Origin: Lactiplantibacillus brownii
Lineage (GTDB): Bacteria; Bacillota; Bacilli; Lactobacillales; Lactobacillaceae
Assembly (NCBI RefSeq): GCF_031085375.1
Contig: NZ_JAVCWF010000001.1
Span: 2,790,001 to 2,854,000 of the forward strand
Direction of reading: 5' to 3'
DNA length: 64,000 nucleotides
In this document: positions 1 to 8,618 of the stretch, one piece after another
Numbering within the stretch: position 1 is the stretch's first letter
Layout: every line of letters starts with the position of its first letter
The notes under the pieces: model-generated
What the model was told of the DNA's origin: nothing
Databases searched by the model: none
Seen by the model: the letters and a program-made list of their open reading frames with translations, nothing else
Position numbers and translations under genes: made by a program

Positions 1-683
1 CGGGATGGCGAGGTGTAATCGCCCGGCATGCCTAACGCGCCCGTCCCAGGACCAAAGGCATTCACCGTTAAGTCACCATATTGACGGCTCGCGGTATGTG
101 GCATTGGTTGGAGTTCCACGTAGTTGCTCAAGTTCTTCAGATGCCAGTCAAAATCAGGTGAATTTGTCATGACACCGACTGGATTCTTCATATAATGCAT
201 GCCATCAGCTTCCTGTTCCAAGACGAACGTTTCGCCTTGGCGGTCACTAATGATCCAATGCAATGGCACAACAATGTTCAATAGTGGCGCAGCTGATTCC
301 GTAATCGTTAAATCTGCAAGACGCTGACTTAGTTCAGCCGTACTCTTCACATTACCCAAAATCCACATCACAACTTCGTGTGGGGCCAAATTAATTTGAC
401 CCTCAACCGGTTCAGCCGCATAGTGGGCTTGACCAGCGAAATACAAGGCAGCAGCGCTAACGCCATATTCATTGACGCCGTCAACTAGGATATAACCATT
501 CAGATCCCGTCCAGTCCCCGCAAAGCTATAAGGTGCATCAAAACCTGTTGCATTCGTCACACTCGTAAAATGATGTTGCCGGGGAATTACGACCGGCCGA
601 CCACCGAGCTCAAAGCCAAAATCCATTGTCCGGGCTAAAAACTGATCACCACCCGACGTTTGATACGTTAAACTTGTACACAT
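1..683 (-). CDS. Choloylglycine hydrolase family protein (penicillin V acylase-like), C-terminus outside window
   Basis: N-terminal nucleophile amidase that cleaves an amide bond, in this family of conjugated bile acids, penicillin V or N-acyl homoserine lactones. The product begins MCTSL, so Cys2 becomes the N-terminal nucleophile after Met removal. ARTMDF places the conserved Arg18 and Asp21. The start follows a good Shine-Dalgarno (AAGGAAGTGAG). About 227 residues are visible; the family is usually 310-340 aa, so the C-terminal third lies beyond the window edge. The ARTMDF context and the position beside a copper ATPase recall the L. plantarum paralogue called bsh3, reported to be acylase-like rather than a true bile salt hydrolase. 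Substrate preference cannot be read from this fragment. Confidence 0.88.
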   Translation of the reverse strand, partial: MCTSLTYQTSGGDQFLARTMDFGFELGGRPVVIPRQHHFTSVTNATGFDAPYSFAGTGRDLNGYILVDGVNEYGVSAAALYFAGQAHYAAEPVEGQINLAPHEVVMWILGNVKSTAELSQRLADLTITESAAPLLNIVVPLHWIISDRQGETFVLEQEADGMHYMKNPVGVMTNSPDFDWHLKNLSNYVELQPMPHTASRQYGDLTVNAFGPGTGALGMPGDYTSPS

Positions 684-774
684 GGGACTCACTTCCTTGA
701 TTTAAATAAGACTATTTTAGCACCTAAACCAAGGAGTTACACGCATTTACGACAATTAATTTACGGCCATCAGT

Positions 775-2853
775 TTATTTTCTAAGCCGCAAGGTCATCG
801 CATTAATCGCCACGATCACGGTACTTAGTGACATAACCACCGCACCGACCATAGGGTTCAAAATAAATCCGATAGGTGCTAAGATGCCGGCAGCTAGTGG
901 AATCGTGATGACGTTGTAACCAGCACCCCACCAGAGGTTCTGTGTCATTTTCCGTGTCGTTTGACGAGCCAATTCTAGGAATTCTACCACGTCATTAGGA
1001 TTACTCTTGACTAAGACGATATCAGCTGAATCAATCGCAACGTCGGTCCCAGAACCAATCGCCACACCGATATCCGCTCGTGCCAAACTTGGCGCGTCAT
1101 TGACACCATCACCGATCATCATGACACGACTGCCATCGGCTTGGTACTTTTGAACTAATTTTGCTTTATCTTCTGGTAAAAGACTAGCGTGAACTTCAGT
1201 GATACCAAGTTGTTTCGCAACGACTTGCGCACTTTGTTCATTATCACCAGTTAACATCACTGGCGTAATCTTTTGTGCTTTCAAGCTATCAATTAAGTTC
1301 TTCGATTCAGGCTTAATTTGATCCCCTTGGGCGACGTAACCAAGAACCTGTTGGTCTTGAACCAAGAAGCTTACTGAGTTCCCAGCGGAGGCCAAACGAT
1401 TAAATGTTGCTTGATCATAAGCCAACTTCTGCCGATCCAAATAGGCCGCTGAAACGATTTGATACGTTTGACCAGCAACTGTCCCACTCAAACCAACACC
1501 AGTAATCTGATGACTGTCCGTTACTTCGGCCGCAGTCAATTTTTTAGCTTTGGCAGCTTTTAGAATACCAACTGCGAGCGGATGACTGGACCCATTTTCC
1601 AAGCTAGCCATGATCTTCAAAACATCGTCGGCTTTAACTTGTGGCTCTAAGCTTTGATATTCAGCGACTTTAAAGTTCCCAGCTGTTAACGTCCCAGTTT
1701 TATCCATCAAAGCGTAATTCAACTTTTTCACTTGTTCCATAGCGTCCCGATTCCGAATCAATAAGCCGTGGCTAGCCGCAATCGCAGTACTCCGCGCAAC
1801 GACCAGTGGAATCGCTAACCCTAAAGCATGTGGGCAGGCGATGACTAAGACCGTGACCGCAATGGACAATGCAAGCGCTAAGTTACCGACTAACAACCAA
1901 ACAATAAAAGCGACAATGGAAACGGTCAGCGCCGCGTAGAACAATAACCCAGCGACCCGATCGGCCATATTTTCTTGTGATGACTTCGCTGCTTGGGCAT
2001 CTGTCACTAACTTCATGACTTGTGCTAAATAACCCGTTTCGCCAGTCCCAGTAACACGCATTTCAAAGGTACCTTCACCGTTAACTGAACCACCAACGAC
2101 TTTGGCATCCGTTTGTTTTTCAACTAACCGCGCTTCACCAGTGACCATCGCTTCATTGACACTAGTATTACCACTAACAATGACCCCATCAGCTGGGATC
2201 TTTTCCCCAGCACGAACTTGGATATGGTCATCTTTAACTAAATCCGCAATAGCAACATCCTGTGTTTCACCATTTACTAATTTGTGCGCCGTGCTTGGTA
2301 ATAACTTAGCTAAGTTATCAACCGCAGAGCCCGCATTCATCACGGTGTTCATTTCAATCCAGTGCCCTAACAACATGATGTCAATCAAAGTTGCTAATTC
2401 CCAGAAGAAATCAGTCACTTGCGGCGTGGCATGCATGATGTTGTTCGCAACGACCGCGTAGATACTATAGACAAACGCAACGCCGATACCCATGGCAATC
2501 AAGGTCATCATGGCTGGCTTTTTATTCTTTAGTTCTGCTTTGGCACCGCTAAAGAATGGTTGTCCACCATAGATAAAGATCACGGTCCCAATCAGTGCCA
2601 CGAGGTAATCCGACCACGGGTGAAAAATTAGTTGGAATGGCAATTGCATTCCCATCATCGGACTCATCAAGAGAATTGGCAACGTTAAAATCAAAGAAAC
2701 CCAGAACTTTCGTTTCAAGTTCCCCATGTGCATCATTTGGCCGCCACCCATATCCATGTCCATATTTGACATGTCCATGTTACTCATATCTTTATCTTGA
2801 TCCTTTTTTGACTGATCCATTTGACCCATCTTATTCATTTCTGATTTATTCAT
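775..2853 (-). CDS. copB: Copper-translocating P1B-type ATPase, CopB type
   Basis: ATP-driven copper exporter of the cytoplasmic membrane, 692 aa. The N-terminus (about residues 1-45) is rich in Met, Asp and Lys with repeated SNMDM units, likely a soft-metal-binding tail in place of the usual His-rich CopB tail. The transmembrane metal motif is CPH (residues 340-342), typical of the CopB subgroup rather than CPC of CopA. The phosphorylation motif DKTGT has Asp384, and the hinge GDGVNDAP is present near residue 580. The start follows TTGGGGAGG. The upstream promoter contains CopY-type boxes (separate entry). The likely repressor gene, copY, lies 3.2 kb away on the same strand, separated by a PTS locus. 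Copper specificity is inferred from the operator and CPH motif; silver is also possible. Confidence 0.93.
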   Translation of the reverse strand: MNKSEMNKMGQMDQSKKDQDKDMSNMDMSNMDMDMGGGQMMHMGNLKRKFWVSLILTLPILLMSPMMGMQLPFQLIFHPWSDYLVALIGTVIFIYGGQPFFSGAKAELKNKKPAMMTLIAMGIGVAFVYSIYAVVANNIMHATPQVTDFFWELATLIDIMLLGHWIEMNTVMNAGSAVDNLAKLLPSTAHKLVNGETQDVAIADLVKDDHIQVRAGEKIPADGVIVSGNTSVNEAMVTGEARLVEKQTDAKVVGGSVNGEGTFEMRVTGTGETGYLAQVMKLVTDAQAAKSSQENMADRVAGLLFYAALTVSIVAFIVWLLVGNLALALSIAVTVLVIACPHALGLAIPLVVARSTAIAASHGLLIRNRDAMEQVKKLNYALMDKTGTLTAGNFKVAEYQSLEPQVKADDVLKIMASLENGSSHPLAVGILKAAKAKKLTAAEVTDSHQITGVGLSGTVAGQTYQIVSAAYLDRQKLAYDQATFNRLASAGNSVSFLVQDQQVLGYVAQGDQIKPESKNLIDSLKAQKITPVMLTGDNEQSAQVVAKQLGITEVHASLLPEDKAKLVQKYQADGSRVMMIGDGVNDAPSLARADIGVAIGSGTDVAIDSADIVLVKSNPNDVVEFLELARQTTRKMTQNLWWGAGYNVITIPLAAGILAPIGFILNPMVGAVVMSLSTVIVAINAMTLRLRK

Positions 2854-2889
2854 CGTAACAACCTCCCCAACAAATGCTCTTATGTCGTT

Positions 2890-2940
2890 TACATTTGTAA
2901 TTTATGGTTAAAGTTTACAATCGTAAACGATAAATGTCAA
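2890..2940 (-). promoter_or_regulatory. copB promoter with two CopY-type operator boxes
   Basis: On the minus strand a -35 TTGACA (2935-2940) and -10 TAAACT (2912-2917) are separated by exactly 17 bp. The spacer and -10 contain a dyad with core TACAATCGTA (2916-2925), one mismatch from the cop box TACANNTGTA. A second box, TACATTTGTA (2890-2899), matches the consensus perfectly and lies just downstream of the -10. The copY promoter at 6574-6602 has the same -10, spacer length and dyad, so one repressor probably controls both. Confidence 0.8.
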
Positions 2941-3104
2941 GTCTTGGCCTCATAAAAATTTAAATTATTTGGCCGCTGACGGGAGTATTATGGTTAGCAA
3001 TTGGCCAACGACACGGCATCACAGGATTTGACCGGTTTGTCAATTGAGCATCATTACCCAAACGATTCACGAAAACATTCCATAGAATAAGTGCCGTAAA
3101 GACC
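2941..3104. other. Intergenic stretch, no gene seen
   Basis: Part of the 344-base gap between copB and the small membrane protein gene. Apart from the copB promoter at one end and the forward promoter at the other, I see no convincing ORF, hairpin or repeat here. Confidence 0.5.
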
Positions 3105-3133
3105 TTGTTCAAACCAAATTTTGCTCCTATACT
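3105..3133 (+). promoter_or_regulatory. Probable sigma-A promoter of the small membrane protein gene
   Basis: TTGTTC (3105-3110) and TATACT (3128-3133) with a 17-bp spacer, about 65 bases before the start codon. Confidence 0.5.
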
Positions 3134-3197
3134 GATTATATTGAGGATTTAAGAAAACGCTTACTTTTATAACTATTTTCTAACTGAGGTGAGTTTC

Positions 3198-3413
3198 ATG
3201 AATAGTCTTATCTTCCAAATAATCATCTGTTTGGTATTGGTACTCCTTGGTGCTTATCAAATCAATGCTTCAACAAAGTACTTTCGGCAATTGAAACTCG
3301 CGGGTAATGCGACCACTTCAAATTTTGCCTTACTGGCTTTGTGGGACGGCTTTATCTTTGGCTTAATTTTCATATTAGGTGGCATCTCAATGATGCTAGG
3401 CCTATATGCTTAA
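3198..3413 (+). CDS. Small two-helix membrane protein of unknown function
   Basis: A 71-aa protein with two hydrophobic helices (about residues 3-22 and 48-68) joined by a short basic loop containing KYFRQLK. ATG at 3198 follows the Shine-Dalgarno GAGGTGAG with good spacing; a GTG at 3189 lies inside that ribosome-binding site and is unlikely to be used. It has its own promoter and a strong terminator, which supports a real gene. I do not recognise a family. Its position beside copB may be incidental. Confidence 0.65.
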   Translation: MNSLIFQIIICLVLVLLGAYQINASTKYFRQLKLAGNATTSNFALLALWDGFIFGLIFILGGISMMLGLYA

Positions 3414-3436
3414 ACGCCAGTAAAACAGCCACTCAC

Positions 3437-3483
3437 AACAAAAGCCCGTCACGCTTTCGAAATCCGCGTGACGGGCTTTTGTT
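3437..3483. terminator. Bidirectional terminator
   Basis: Perfect 18-bp inverted repeat (3437-3454 and 3466-3483, core AAAAGCCCGTCACGC) with an 11-base loop and T-runs on both strands. It serves the small forward gene and the converging EIIC gene. Confidence 0.92.
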
Positions 3484-3503
3484 ATCATATCGATTATTAA
3501 AAT

Positions 3504-4868
3504 TTAATTCGTTTCAACACCTTCACCGGTAGTATCGCCATCGGTTTCGGCTTGTAACTTAGCTTGTTCTTGTTTGTATAAAATAGCATCTTGCTTGCGG
3601 GCGAATGGCCAGTAAACGAAGAACGAACCAACAATCATCCCAGCTTGCCAAACAGCGGTTCGCCAGTCACCAACTAATAGACCAGAAATAATTGGCGGCG
3701 TGGTCCATGGCACCATGGGTCCGCGGAAGTATGGGATAATCCCAAACTTGATGGCGAGATAAGTCGCTCCCATCGAGATAGCTGGCATCAAGATAAATGG
3801 TGCTGCCAAAATTGGGTTCATGACGATCGGTGTCCCGAACAAGACTGGTTCGTTAATGTTGAAAATCCCAGTCCCAATACCTAAACGACCAATTGATTTC
3901 ATTTGTTGTGACTTTGCAAAGAAGACCATGAACACAACTAAGCCAAAGGTCATCCCAGAACCCGTTACCGTCCCAAACTGGTCAAGTAATGATTGCGTGA
4001 CAATGTGACCACCGTTGCTAGCAGAAGCAATGTGTCCAGCAGCCGTAATCTTAGCATTCGCTAAAGAGTTCGCTTGCAATAATGGTCCCATGATCCCGCC
4101 AATAATAACGGCACCGTGAACCCCAAAGAACCAGAATAATGGAATGAGTAACGCAATAATTAACATCCCACCAAAAGTATCCGTTAACCCTTGTAATGGG
4201 GTTTGAACAACTTTGTAAATAAATTCAACTAAAGTAGTATTGCCGAAGACGTCGAACAAGCCGTAAACGACTAACCAACCAACGGTAATTGCCGTTGCTG
4301 GGATTAAAGCGGTAAAGGAACCCGCAACCGCAGCAGGAACTTGTTCTGGTAATTTGATTCGAATGTCGCGCTTTAAGAACCATGAATAGATCCAGCCGGA
4401 AACCAAACCAATTAAAATAGCTGCAATCATGCCTTGGCCGCCTAACCAAGTCCGATCAATCATCGGCACTTGAGCAGCTTGGGCTGCGGTGACCGCAATC
4501 TTACCATTGATCATAATGGCAGTTGTGGGCCGCTGAATAATTAAGAAACTGACTAACGCGGTTAATCCCGCTGGCATCGCATCAAAGCCGTCATCTTTAA
4601 CCCAGGTATACGCAATCCCGGAAACCGCAAAGATTGACATAACCCCGAATGACGCATTGTAAATCTGCATACAAATCGCTGACAGTCCGGTCTTAGTCAT
4701 CCACGCTGCCCAAGAAGCTACTGGCAACGAGGCTAAGATCAAGAACACTGAGCCAATCATAATAAATGGTAAGGTGAAAAGCATCCCATTTTTCAGAGCA
4801 GTGATGGCTTTGGTGTTAACGAACTTCATTATTGGTGGCAAGATTTTGTTGTTCATAAAATCGCCCAT
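3504..4868 (-). CDS. PTS lactose/cellobiose-family EIIC permease (orphan)
   Basis: Membrane permease of a sugar phosphotransferase system, 454 aa, the usual length for cellobiose/lactose EIIC. About ten hydrophobic segments are visible, with the family hallmark NINEPVLFGTPIVMNP in the C-terminal half. ATG at 4868 follows GGAGGGGTG; a longer frame to 4907 lacks a better ribosome-binding site. No EIIB or EIIA gene adjoins it, so it must borrow soluble components encoded elsewhere, for example the EIIB/EIIA at 29.4-31.3 kb or a distant set. An RpiR-family regulator lies directly upstream on the same strand and probably controls it. The sugar is unknown. Confidence 0.87.
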   Translation of the reverse strand: MGDFMNNKILPPIMKFVNTKAITALKNGMLFTLPFIMIGSVFLILASLPVASWAAWMTKTGLSAICMQIYNASFGVMSIFAVSGIAYTWVKDDGFDAMPAGLTALVSFLIIQRPTTAIMINGKIAVTAAQAAQVPMIDRTWLGGQGMIAAILIGLVSGWIYSWFLKRDIRIKLPEQVPAAVAGSFTALIPATAITVGWLVVYGLFDVFGNTTLVEFIYKVVQTPLQGLTDTFGGMLIIALLIPLFWFFGVHGAVIIGGIMGPLLQANSLANAKITAAGHIASASNGGHIVTQSLLDQFGTVTGSGMTFGLVVFMVFFAKSQQMKSIGRLGIGTGIFNINEPVLFGTPIVMNPILAAPFILMPAISMGATYLAIKFGIIPYFRGPMVPWTTPPIISGLLVGDWRTAVWQAGMIVGSFFVYWPFARKQDAILYKQEQAKLQAETDGDTTGEGVETN

Positions 4869-5001
4869 AATTGAACACCCCTCCATGTATAATTGCAAAA
4901 TAAGCACGAACCCTGACTGGCCAGTCGGCTTCTGTATCCGCTTTCATTTACAACTATACCGAACGCCACCAGCTTTGAACAGGCTTAACGGCGCTAAAAA
5001 A

Positions 5002-5046
5002 ACAGGTGCTATAAATATAACCTGTCACAAAAAAGTAACTGGTTAC
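5002..5046 (-). promoter_or_regulatory. Operator-like dyads upstream of the orphan EIIC
   Basis: Two dyads sit in the 196-base gap between regulator and permease: ACAGGT-N12-ACCTGT (5002-5025) and GTAAC-TG-GTTAC (5035-5046). Either could bind the adjacent RpiR-type protein. This is inference from symmetry and position only. Confidence 0.4.
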
Positions 5047-5064
5047 ATTTTAGGGCAGCAGTCC

Positions 5065-5835
5065 CTACTGTTCGGCGTTTGCGCGCCGGGCGGCTTGTAG
5101 CTTATGGGTCTTGTGCATGATTTGTTCCATCGTCAAAACGACCGGAACTTGGGTCGTTAGATCAACATCATCATTCACCACATCACGGACTTCATGCGCA
5201 TTATACGCAATGTTAACATCTGACAAACGTGCCAGCGTTGAGATCGCCGTATTCGTAATCGACACAACTTTGGCACCGAGTTCATGGTAAAACTGAGCTT
5301 GCTTAAGCACTTGTTCACGTTCACCAGAAACCGACACATCAACCAAGACGACATTTTCCGCATGGCGTAATTTCGCTGGTTGTGGTTGAAAAGGATCAAC
5401 AATTGATAAAGTGTACAGGCCTAAGTTAGCAAGTAAGCGCGCCCCATATTGGGCAAAGGTTCCACTAGTTCCAATGCCGAAAAATAAAATCAAATCAGCA
5501 TCGACCATCATTTCTGCCACTTGTTGCACATGATCTTGATAAGTTTGATCGTTGAAACGGCTCAAAAATTCGTTGACTGAATCCACGACCCGCGTCATTT
5601 TCGGTTGTTCAAGCTTTTGATGAGCAAGATCGCGCTTAATCACATATTTCAATTCCATAAAGCCATCCAGTCCCACCTTGTTGCAAAAACGTAAGACTGT
5701 CGTCGTTGAGACATGACTCTTGTTCGCCAAGTCGCGTATCGTCATGCCCATCACGGCACTTTTATTTTGAATAATATAATCATAGACCGTTAGCTCTAAT
5801 CGATTTAAGCTTTCAATTTCCTGATAATTAAACAC
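5065..5835 (-). CDS. MurR/RpiR family sugar-responsive regulator
   Basis: Transcription factor of 256 aa with an N-terminal RpiR helix-turn-helix (about residues 5-75; core VSTTTVLRFCNKVG) and a C-terminal SIS phosphosugar-binding domain (about 105-230; ILFFGIGTSG and VDVSVSGERE). GTG at 5835 is preferred: it follows AAAAGGGGG and gives the common family N-terminus FNYQEIESLN. The frame continues upstream to 5931 without a ribosome-binding site. It is transcribed toward the orphan EIIC gene, so it likely senses the phosphosugar that this permease produces. A palindrome TTAAGCGCTTAA lies near 5876-5888, upstream of this start, and could be a weak cre-like or autoregulatory site. Confidence 0.88.
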   Translation of the reverse strand: MFNYQEIESLNRLELTVYDYIIQNKSAVMGMTIRDLANKSHVSTTTVLRFCNKVGLDGFMELKYVIKRDLAHQKLEQPKMTRVVDSVNEFLSRFNDQTYQDHVQQVAEMMVDADLILFFGIGTSGTFAQYGARLLANLGLYTLSIVDPFQPQPAKLRHAENVVLVDVSVSGEREQVLKQAQFYHELGAKVVSITNTAISTLARLSDVNIAYNAHEVRDVVNDDVDLTTQVPVVLTMEQIMHKTHKLQAARRANAEQ

Positions 5836-6010
5836 AGGTTGTTTTCCCCCTTTTGACCTGCTATCATCATACCATTTTAAGCGCTTAATAATTGGCAAAA
5901 CGAGCATCGAATCAAGGCAGCTTATTACCACAGTATCACCCCTTGATGTCTCACAACGCTACCCTGAATTTCTTGTGCCACACTTCGATGATAAACATTA
6001 GGATGAGAAA

Positions 6011-6039
6011 AGGCGTCTAAGAAAAAATCTTAGACGCCT
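6011..6039 (-). terminator. Terminator of copY
   Basis: A 12-bp perfect stem (6011-6022 with 6028-6039), five-base loop, and a T-run on the minus strand, just beyond the copY stop. Confidence 0.85.
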
Positions 6040-6084
6040 GCTTTACTAATTTTTCTTACCTTGACCAGCACTAACAACAATCAT

Positions 6085-6516
6085 TTAGCATTTCATTTCA
6101 CCGGGTAAACAGTCACAGTCGACTGTTTCTGGCGCAGTTTTTGCTTTTTCAGTCAATAAGCCTTGTAGACTATTGATATCACTCTGGCTCAAAGTCAATT
6201 GATCAACTAGATCCGTTAAGGTTTGACCAACACGCATCTGACACAAATGACCAAATAACGTTGTCACAGCTTCATCCATCGACGGCTGTTCTGCGACGGT
6301 CGGATAATACGTGAAGGCGCGGCCGTTCTTTTCGGCTCGGAGTGCGCCTTTCTTAATGAGTCGACCTAACAGGGTTTTGACGGTGGCTGTTTTCCAGCCC
6401 ATTTTTTCAGCCATAATTTCAGCCATCTGACTACTGGTCACACTGCCTAAAGTCCAAGTCACCCGCATGACTTCCCATTCTGCATCACTAATTTCCAACT
6501 TTGTCTGTGCTACCAT
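6085..6516 (-). CDS. copY: CopY/BlaI/MecI family copper-responsive repressor
   Basis: A 143-aa repressor with the winged-helix domain of the BlaI/MecI/CopY family (about residues 5-80; SDAEWEVMRV near the N-terminus and TVKTLLGRLIKKG for the recognition region). It ends with CDCLPGEMKC, a reduced form of the CopY metal site: the first CxC is intact but only one Cys of the second pair remains. ATG at 6516 and GTG at 6528 are both plausible; each has an AGGTGG-type site upstream. Its promoter carries a CopY-type dyad nearly identical to the one at copB, so it probably represses itself and copB until copper binds. Family membership is firm; copper response is inferred from operator and cysteines. 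Confidence 0.88.
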   Translation of the reverse strand: MVAQTKLEISDAEWEVMRVTWTLGSVTSSQMAEIMAEKMGWKTATVKTLLGRLIKKGALRAEKNGRAFTYYPTVAEQPSMDEAVTTLFGHLCQMRVGQTLTDLVDQLTLSQSDINSLQGLLTEKAKTAPETVDCDCLPGEMKC

Positions 6517-6573
6517 TTGATTAGCCACCTTTCAAACCACCTTTAATTTAGTTCCATTCCTAATATTTAATAT

Positions 6574-6602
6574 AGTTTACATCCGTAAACGATAAAATGC
6601 AA
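6574..6602 (-). promoter_or_regulatory. copY promoter with CopY-type operator
   Basis: Minus-strand -35 TTGCAT (6597-6602), 17-bp spacer, -10 TAAACT (6574-6579). The dyad GTTTACATCCGTAAAC with core TACATCCGTA (6578-6587) overlaps the -10. Spacer and -10 closely match the copB promoter. Confidence 0.75.
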
Positions 6603-6721
6603 GCCTAAAACCCGCTAAACCGGTCGTATAACCATCGACTAGTCACGGTCAACTTATTGAACCGAAATGCGATGTATATTACAATTAGTTTAAACTGATT
6701 TACCCACTAAATCACGTATTT

Positions 6722-7393
6722 TTGTTGTCAAAGGAGGAGATTATTATCTATAAATTCTTTGTTCAGCCGCAAGTCGATGAAACAGACCACTCAATTTATG
6801 GTTACGAGGTCTTGTTACGAAAGCGACAAAAGGACACTTGGACGTTACCCACTAATTTTTCTGAAATTTCACTGGATGATCAAGCTAAATTATTGGAACA
6901 AACGGCCGCTGCCTTAAAAACTTCCCTGACCAACAAAGTCATTGCATTCAACTTGAATCATGATCAAATTGAGAACCCACTAACTTTGGGGGTCATCGTG
7001 GCTTTGAAGAAACGGATCAATCCTTCCGCCTTAACCATCGAGCTTACCGATGCGCCAACCCTGGAAGAAGTTCAACGTTACAGTATCCTATTACATCAAA
7101 ACGGGATGCAATTGGTCTTAGACGACGTCGGAACTGGGACCAACACCTATGAAAACATTAAAGATGCCCTCCCATACGTTGACCAAATTAAATTTGCCAT
7201 GCAAAATTTGCGCATGAGTGGCGAGGCTAACCAAATTCCTGAACTACTCGCTTTTTGGACGAAAATTGCTCGCAACTACCGTTTAGATATGGTTCTTGAA
7301 GGTGTTGAGGATCAACATGACCAAGCCCTCGCGGCAAAATTTGGGATTAAGATCCATCAAGGTTATCTTTATGGTAAACCGATGCCTGCCTAA
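6722..7393 (+). CDS. EAL-domain protein, probable c-di-GMP phosphodiesterase or degenerate sensor
   Basis: Stand-alone EAL domain of about 215-223 aa with no sensory or membrane part. The motifs are partly conserved: EVL in place of EAL, the Asn in AFNLN, Glu in IELTDA, DDVGTG for the DDFGTG loop, Lys in DQIKF but without the following Asp, Glu in LEGVED, and QGYLYGKP at the end. Several metal and catalytic residues are kept, so activity is possible but not certain. The start is unusual: the strong Shine-Dalgarno AAAGGAGGAG (6730-6739) is followed by ATT (6743) or ATC (6746), with no ATG, GTG or TTG at a normal distance. The coordinate given uses an upstream TTG that has no ribosome-binding site. 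A GGDEF gene follows after 42 bases. Confidence 0.85.
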   Translation: MLSKEEIIIYKFFVQPQVDETDHSIYGYEVLLRKRQKDTWTLPTNFSEISLDDQAKLLEQTAAALKTSLTNKVIAFNLNHDQIENPLTLGVIVALKKRINPSALTIELTDAPTLEEVQRYSILLHQNGMQLVLDDVGTGTNTYENIKDALPYVDQIKFAMQNLRMSGEANQIPELLAFWTKIARNYRLDMVLEGVEDQHDQALAAKFGIKIHQGYLYGKPMPA

Positions 7394-7435
7394 CATCGAT
7401 TACAACTAGTTTATAGGCAGATGGAGGCCAAACTC

Positions 7436-8566
7436 ATGACACTAACGCATTGGTATGTCCCATCGTTAGTAACCAGTGTTTTTTTCTTACTTGGCATGAT
7501 TACCCTATATTGGAATTTAGCCGACCGCGCCATTCGCTACTTCGAAAAGCGTGGTAAAAAATTCGATAAAGAAGGCGTCCGCACCATGGTCGGAATTATC
7601 TACATGGCCGCGTTCGTCTTACTACTCCAGCTGATTGTTAGTCACCAAACCACGACCTGGGTCTTCATGAACTTCCAGTTATTCGCCGTTGTTTTTGTCA
7701 GTTATTTTCTATTACTTGGCATCAAGCTCTGGCAATGGGTCGTGACCGCCATTCTCTTCATGTTGATCAATGGCACAATCACGGAAACATTATCTTGGCT
7801 CTATACTTTTATCTTTGTGGCGTTTTTCTTCATTATGAAGTTACTCAAACGGCGCAAACACTATGATCACTGGGATTTCGTTAAATATATCGTTGTTGCT
7901 ATGGCGTTTTCAGCAGCGCTATGGGTCGTTGTAGCGTTTCGATTGCACTTAACGGTTAACATCGTCTTAGCCGAATTGCTGTACATGTTTATCATGCTCG
8001 TCATCGTCTACTTTTACGTGAACTTACTCTACCGAGATGCCGCAACGTTAGCTCAATTAACTTACAATACGAACTTTGATGAGTTAACACATGCGAAAAA
8101 CTTCTTCGCCTTTCGCACGACCTTTGGCAAGAGTTTCGAAAATCAACGTACCGAAGACCGACCGTTCAAGGTGATGCTCTTTGATATTGACCATTTTAAG
8201 TCAATCAACGATACGTATGGTCACTTAGCTGGCGACTATGTGCTGGAACGTCTGGCATTACTCATCGAAAAGTATCTGCAAAGCGTTGATAAGGAGCTAG
8301 TGCTCTATCGCACTGGTGGCGAAGAGTTCACGATTTTGTTCGATGACTATGACTTGGCGACAGCCCGTGTTCATGCCGAAAAGATCGGTGAACTGATTCG
8401 ACAAGCCGCGTTCAAATATGAGGATCAAGCGATTCATTTGAGTATCTCAATTGGCTTAACGCAACAACATCCTGATGATGAAGACAGCACCACGCTTTAT
8501 AAACGGGCAGACGGCTATCTGTATCACTCAAAAAATAATGGCCGTGATCAAGTCACCGCGAAATAA
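7436..8566 (+). CDS. Membrane-bound GGDEF-domain protein, probable diguanylate cyclase
   Basis: A 376-aa protein with about six or seven hydrophobic segments in residues 8-205 followed by a GGDEF domain (about 210-375). The active motif is GGEEF (residues 294-298), and DELTHAKN matches the DxLTgLxNR signature at the domain entry. The inhibitory RxxD site appears absent: the equivalent position reads QSVD. ATG at 7436 follows GGAGG with an 8-base spacer; ATG at 7421 overlaps that site. The gene lies just after the EAL gene on the same strand, making a synthesis/degradation pair for c-di-GMP. It ends before a bidirectional terminator. The membrane region may sense a signal, but I do not recognise it. 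Confidence 0.9.
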   Translation: MTLTHWYVPSLVTSVFFLLGMITLYWNLADRAIRYFEKRGKKFDKEGVRTMVGIIYMAAFVLLLQLIVSHQTTTWVFMNFQLFAVVFVSYFLLLGIKLWQWVVTAILFMLINGTITETLSWLYTFIFVAFFFIMKLLKRRKHYDHWDFVKYIVVAMAFSAALWVVVAFRLHLTVNIVLAELLYMFIMLVIVYFYVNLLYRDAATLAQLTYNTNFDELTHAKNFFAFRTTFGKSFENQRTEDRPFKVMLFDIDHFKSINDTYGHLAGDYVLERLALLIEKYLQSVDKELVLYRTGGEEFTILFDDYDLATARVHAEKIGELIRQAAFKYEDQAIHLSISIGLTQQHPDDEDSTTLYKRADGYLYHSKNNGRDQVTAK

Positions 8567-8618
8567 GGCAGGCTTCATTTACCGCGACAGGGTATTAGCC
8601 AATCATTCAAAACAAACT

